Positions 58,707-64,000 of a DNA stretch of 64,000 bases are shown one piece after another; position 1 is the first letter of the stretch; every line of letters starts with the position of its first letter. The notes under the pieces are model-generated. The model saw only the letters and a program-made list of their open reading frames with translations, was not told the origin of the DNA and made no database searches. The position numbers and the translations under genes are program-made. Source of the DNA: Cycas panzhihuaensis (Eukaryota > Cycadophyta). Location: contig CM041465.1 in NCBI GenBank assembly GCA_023213395.1, positions 189,169,741-189,233,740 of the forward strand, given 5' to 3'.

Positions 58707-61700
58707 TGTTTCCCAGCTATCAGGAATGGACATGGGTGAGTTGACTTAGGTAAGTGTAGGTATGCTTCTATCCCTACCCTTATTAATTTTAGAAAAGGTA
58801 GGTTGAGGCACTTCACCTATGTTGCATGATGATTAACTCACTCCACAACCACTATGCATCTATTACTTGACCACACTACATCTTAGCACTTTTTTAGCCT
58901 ATGATGATCTAGGGATACATATCGCATGGTGCTCCATAACCTTCCTCCATGTCTCCACAATGTCTCCAAGTATCGTTTGGCTACTGCAACCCACACTACA
59001 TCACCTGCTGGCGTATCATGCCCATCAGCACACCACCAAGGCCTGATTGTCAACTTGTGTCCTCTCGTTATCCTCCTATGGAACCCATTACCTTTATTGC
59101 TTGCTCATTGTGGCCTCTCTAAATCTAATAACTCCCTTTTAGGCACTTGGATATAGTACCTTACCTCCTCGGGCCTTAGTTTCCCCTTGTTTTAGAGCTT
59201 TCAGGCTCCCCTTTCTCTCTTTTTGCTTTGTTTCTACTGCATTGTATTAAACTTCACAGTACCACTGCAAACTTTGCGGTACTACTAAGTTTATAATGGG
59301 GTGACCATGAATAATAATTTTTTAATTGTCCATGGCTAATTTCATATTTATTATGAAATTACCACATGGCGACAACTTGTCTCTGGCCCAGGCTGAGCCC
59401 TAATTACTCGATTGAGCTAGGGTTGAGTTTAAAAACCTAAAAACACCCTCATTTGGTCTCTCTCTGACTTTTTTTTTCCATTACTGCCTCCAAAAATGCC
59501 CTACAAATAGGACCAAGTCTACTACATCTACTTCTCAGCCAGCTACCAGCCTCCTATAGCTCCAAACACGCAGTTGTAGGCCTACAACATGGCTAGCCAA
59601 GAGAAGATTATGCTTGAAATGCTCCATCAAGTTCTAGCTACCTTTCTTGCTCCAATTTTCTTCCTACATGCTGCACTATTAGGGTTTTCTCCTACAAACC
59701 CCACAAGGTTTGCTTCTCCATTCAATTTCATAGGTAAATCTACCTTGGATCTACCTATAATAGGTACCTCTTAGTCAGTCTTTTACTTTCTTTCCTTTGA
59801 GCAACATAAATACTACTTACCAATACTTTTTTGTAGAAACTTTTTCTTTCTTTCTATTGCAAACAAGAGGCAAACCCTCTCCTTTTACCTATCTTCCCCT
59901 TCTTTTGGATTTTTCATTGTTTCTTTAAGGAGGAAGTAAGGGAGAGGCACTTACGAAGAGTGAAAGGAGCTAAATGCGGGATCTTGCACCCAATGACCCT
60001 TCTCCTCAAGGGCAGTCCCCTTCTCTCCTCACCTCTCCCTTCTCCATACCTCCCTTAAGCTCCCAAAGGGCCATTGGAAGATAGATTATTGCTGTAAGTA
60101 GAATAGGTAGCCCATTGCTATGCTTACAACTAGCCCAACAGGTCCTACGTGGGTGGGGTTTTAGCCCCCACTCCATATTATCTTGTCCCTTGGTTCCAAA
60201 CTTTTGAGAAACTTACAAAAGTTACATGTTCCAACTTCTACAACATTAGTAATATTTGTAACATTTCTTGTCGTCATTGCTTGTATTCTTAGAAACTGGT
60301 TTGCATTTATTCCCCCCTTCATCCTAGTACTTGGAAGTAGCATGGAGCACCTTTGATTTGTAGGGTTAGCCATTTTGAGGCTGACCACCCTTCCTCTCTC
60401 TCTCCCCCCCTTTTTCCCATGTTGCATACCAAATAACATATGAAGCATAAGGAGTGACATTGATGTTGAATATATCTCTTTTAATTAAGATAGTTTCATC
60501 CTATCACTTTCCATATTGCATATATGTCCCACATATGTTTGGTGCCCCTTAGGAAAGGGCAAACCTCGTTTGGTTGTAGGTTCTCTGTTATGCTTGAAGA
60601 AAAGGGGACTTCATTGTAGGTACATTCCCCTCCCTTCAATAGTTACTTTCTTTTGCTTTCAAGGTTATAAAGTAGAGTTGCTATCATCCTTACATTCCCT
60701 CACACTACATTTTCTTTTTTCCTTTTGATTTCAAGGGAAGGTAAGGAAGCCCCCTCCTTCGTCGGTACTCCTCCTGTTATGCCTTCTGCGGTTAGGAGAA
60801 GGGTGAAGATCACAAGCATGGTAAGGGAAGTACTACTTTAGTTGTCGCATTCTAGGTATGCCTCCCTTGTTCTAGCCTTCTTCTCCTTGTCTCTTTTTCC
60901 CCTCTTTCGAATATCATTTGGGTAAAAAGGGAGGAAAAGATTAGTTTGGTTCTGTTGCACTTCACTTGCTTGTTTTTTTTCTTTTTCTCAAAGCTCATAT
61001 AGTAGAGATCTATACACTTACATGTGTGTGCCTCTCCCATTTCATTACATCATCACCTAGTAACCTTGCACTCTTTTACATGAGCTTTGTGTCATATGGG
61101 ATCAATTTGATCTCCCCTTCTTTTATCTAAAAATATAAAGAAGAGTGAGGTTGCATGCATAAGTAAATGAGAGAGAGAGATTTACATTACTTTTTAACTT
61201 TAAAAAGTAATTTCTTTTAAACATAAATACACAACATTGCCATATACACCATGCCCTCGCCTTATATTTCTTTATTGTATACTAAATAAAGATAAACACA
61301 AAGAAACCCTTCTTGTTGATTTGCCACTCCCTAAGATCCTCCTTAGGTTTGGCACCTTGAGAGCCCCCCTCCTAAGGTCATTTACTTTATCTTTCTTGTT
61401 TCTCTAGGATAAACTTCCCTAATTTGTTCTTTAGGTCAATGTCTAGCTTGTGAAACTAGCCACCCTCTCAACCACTTATGCTACAAGCCACCCTAGGCTT
61501 ACAGGTGTGTTCTTCCATTTCTCTTATTAAGGATCATTCCTTTCATAACCCCTTCACACGAGGAGCTATTCCCTCGCCTCTCTCCTCCCTCCTTCGACCA
61601 CCCAAGGATGGGAGGGCCCCCCTTTTCAGGTTAGTTAGGAAACTGAGGAGATCCCTGATCTCTCCACCACTTCAAATCGAGGAAGAGTTGCCTCAAATGA

Positions 61701-61863
61701 GTTTGTGCACCATTTGTGGGTCCCAAACCTATGTTTCGATGCACGAACACCCTTTTTGGGTGATTTATTTTGCTTATCATTGTAGGTCTATAACTATCCA
61801 AACCATTAGTTATTTGGCTTGACCTCATTCGAGTTTAGCAACCCCCCTAGAGGTTTAATTCCA
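58707..61863 (+). repeat. 3' LTR of the + strand Tat element
   Basis: 3157 bases, starting TGTTTCCCAGC and ending GGTTTAATTCCA. It matches the two halves of the 5' LTR once copia A and one AGGGA are removed; here the unbroken site reads GTAAGGGAAGTAC near 60830. Confidence 0.92.
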
Positions 61864-62524
61864 GGGTGTAAATACAGTTTCTTTCTTTTTCTTTCTTCAT
61901 TTCTTAGATGATCTAGAATGAAATAAAAAACACAATTAAGCATAAGAGACAAAGCTGAACTAAGTACTTGAGTTGTACTTATATTTATCTTATTTCTTAT
62001 TCTTTCACTTTTTCTTTCTAGTCATTTAGATATACTTAATAGAAAATGAAAAAATGGGAGATACAAGTAATTACAAAATCAAAAATTCTTTGCTCTAAAC
62101 CTACTTAGCTAATCCTTTAATTAAATTTCTTTTATTGTGTAGGTAAAGAAAGAAGTAAGAGATAAACAAATTGAATAATTGATAAACAAAAGATATTCTT
62201 TTACTTTTCTTTCCTTTCCTTCTTTTACTTTTTTATGAAATATCGAAACCAAGAAAAAAAATATATAATTATTGGGATAAGGAATGTGTACTTTATGATA
62301 GGGCTTATGGCTAAATAACGTTACTCTTTCTAATCACTCTTTAGGTTGGGATATTGTTACTTATTGATAAGGAGGAATAGGCATAGATATTATAGTGATT
62401 GATTCAAAGTAAAAAATATCTCATATATAAGTCCACAAAGTAATCAAGATTACAATAACAACCATGTAGTACAAAATAAACCTTACATATGAAAGAAAAA
62501 TTACCTTACTTTAAAAAATTATTT
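61864..62524. other. Unassigned AT-rich spacer
   Basis: Pyrimidine tracts (TTTCTTTCTTTTTC) and AT-rich DNA with no gene or repeat pair recognised. It separates the Tat element from a truncated Tat copy. Confidence 0.5.
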
Positions 62525-62971
62525 CCTACTTATCTGTGCAGCTATGGGAATGACTCCGCTCTCCCTAGTTTATGGGACTGAGGCGGTACTCCCATTGGAA
62601 GTGGAGATGCCCTCTCTATGAGTTTTTCTTCAAGGTCTTGTTGATGAGGAGTCTATTTGTCATGCTCACCTCTTAGATATCGAGGCTTTGGATGAGAGAC
62701 ATTTAGTTGCTTACCAGGTTAACCTCGCATCTAAATCTTGCTCATAAAGGACTTATGATAAACACCTTCGTTCTCATCCTTTGTATCCTAGGAAATAAGT
62801 CCTCAAGCTAGAATATCTTCATGACCACTTGACCAAATTTGGACCCAAATGGGTTGGTCCTTTTGTCATTCTTGAGAGTCTCAATAACAACACCTATAGG
62901 ATCGCCACCCTGGAGGGCCTTGAATTTGAGAAAGCTATTAATGGGAAATTCCTTAAAAAATTCTATGCATG
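62525..62971 (+). pseudogene. Tat integrase C-terminal fragment
   Basis: The reading includes an AMGMTPLSLVYGTEAVLPLE-type segment at about 62540-62610 and HLVAYQVNLA-like, LTKFGPKWVGPFVILESL and TLEGLEFEKAINGKFLKK segments at 62700-62970. All align with 53470-53901. Stops (for example near 62745 and 62795) and a frame change break it. Only the end of the core and the C-terminal domain are present. Confidence 0.8.
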
Positions 62972-63839
62972 ATCTCTTTATTATCTTTTCCATGCTCCGA
63001 AATGAGCCTAAACTACCATCCTAAGTATGTTCCCATTCCTCCTAGCCACAGGTGGGATGACGACTTAGGGTGGCTTCCTTGTTCCTTTCAAGTTCCTCCT
63101 ATGGAACCCCTAGTTCCCCTTCCTCTAGAGACTTTATCTTACTACTTGGTCATATCCCCAAGTAGGATGACGCATTGGAGTGTTATACTCCCTTCTCATT
63201 TGCTCTTCTGTTGCATATTCTACTATGCTCCTCTGTGGACGTGTGTGCTGCCCTATCTGCTAACCTCACGTGCTTCTATCATTACTGCTCATGGTGATCG
63301 TGTATGCCTCTTCTAGGAATATGGCCCTATATGAAAGGAAGTGTGTATAACTCAAATAGATGTCATAGCACAAAAATCATATAATAATGGACTCAAAATA
63401 TCATCAACCATATCCTTGTGCATCTGTGCACCCTCATACCAATACATACACAAACATGGAAATAAATATACATCATCCATCACATATCATTATACATATC
63501 ATCATACATCAAATAGGGTATCAATAACCCCATCTATATACATAAAACAATCATCATGTGTCATATCATACAACAGGTATAGTACATCATCTATGGGAAG
63601 CCAGAATCCTTATAGGGAGGAGTATAATCATGTGGTAACATATGGCAACTCCCTGAAGGTCCATGCTTTCCCCTTATCAAATCAAAACTCCTACTCTACT
63701 CTATTGCTACCCTACCCCTGGGGCATCATCTCCTAGCCTAGAGAGGGACCACATGCTTCCCAGGCTCCTCCTACGCCTATGGGAGCTCTCAACCTCACTC
63801 CCCTCGTCTTGTGGCCTCCTAGGGGTTGTCATTGCCGTG

Positions 63840-64000
63840 TGTGTATAGGTCCTTCTCCGCAATGACCTCGAGGCCACCTCGTCCACTAGTCAATCGTATC
63901 GAGCCTCTATATGATCTTGATCTCCCTCTACTCCTCAGAGCCTCTTCTCTATCCCCAAGAGACACTCCTCCATCACTGTCATCCGAATGCGACTTTTGAC
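63840..64000 (-). pseudogene. Antisense Tat ORF, coiled-coil part, truncated by window
   Basis: The minus strand reads SRIRMTVMEECLLGIEKRL, a stop, GVEGDQDHIEARYD, a stop, LVDEVASRSLR. It aligns residue by residue with the antisense segment at about 54820-54940 of the complete Tat element (HIRIVMLEERLIGVEEEMDH, IQALYDQPLD). Two separate copies therefore share this antisense frame. Confidence 0.65.

Larger units (their letters stand above)
38611..61863 (+). mobile_element. Tat/Ogre-lineage Ty3/gypsy element with antisense ORF and extra RNase H
   Basis: LTRs of about 3.1 kb: 38611-47045 (interrupted by copia A) and 58707-61863, both starting TGTTTCC. Flanks GGGTA (38606-38610) and GGGTG (61864-61868) are a target duplication differing by one transition. 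An Ogre/Tat-type PBS lies at 47047-47066 and an AAAGGGGTAG tract precedes the 3' LTR. The order is gag, PR, RT, RH, INT, antisense ORF, additional RNase H. All coding parts are broken. Confidence 0.92.
62525..64000 (+). mobile_element. Truncated third Tat copy, starts inside integrase, runs off window
   Basis: From about 62525 the sequence matches the + strand Tat element from about 53460 onward: integrase end, AT-rich spacer, start of the antisense ORF. No LTR, gag or RT lies before it, so it is 5' truncated at about 62525. It continues past base 64000. Confidence 0.85.

Overview
The window is a stretch of nuclear DNA from a seed plant with a repeat-rich genome, built almost entirely from nested, decayed LTR retrotransposons. 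I see no intact host gene, no rRNA or tRNA gene and no bacterial-type operon. The plant assignment rests on the element families: a chromodomain-type Ty3/gypsy element, Tat/Ogre-lineage Ty3/gypsy elements with an extra RNase H and an Arg-type primer site, Tork/TNT1-like Ty1/copia elements, and a fragment of a plant classical SUN-domain gene. The species cannot be named.

Layout from left to right. (1) 1-6502: a chromovirus-like gypsy element on the + strand, its 5' LTR cut by the window edge, inserted into the gag of a minus-strand copia remnant (6503-7436). (2) 8358-20753: a minus-strand LTR element with no recognisable coding region. It is split by a younger 7.7 kb minus-strand copia element (10280-17989), whose unusually long leader carries a captured piece of a host SUN-domain gene. 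(3) 21041-37276: a minus-strand Tat-lineage element with 2.6 kb LTRs that lacks RT, RNase H and integrase but keeps gag, protease and the additional RNase H. It is split by copia element B (25720-31060, perfect TTAAC target duplication). (4) 38611-61863: a + strand Tat-lineage element with 3.1 kb LTRs, gag, PR, RT, RH, INT, a decayed antisense reading frame with a plant-mobile-domain-like motif, and an additional RNase H downstream of integrase. Copia element A (40698-46017, AGGGA duplication) sits inside its 5' LTR. (5) 62525-64000: a truncated third Tat copy that begins inside integrase and runs off the window.

All coding regions are pseudogenes. Many in-frame stops stand where related copies have glutamine (CAG/CAA) or tryptophan, as cytosine deamination would give. 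The genes within each element formed one replication unit: gag for the particle, PR for processing, RT/RH for cDNA synthesis and INT for insertion. The PBS and PPT at the element ends primed minus- and plus-strand cDNA. Boundaries were set by eye from paired LTRs, primer sites, polypurine tracts and target-site duplications; no alignment or database search was run.
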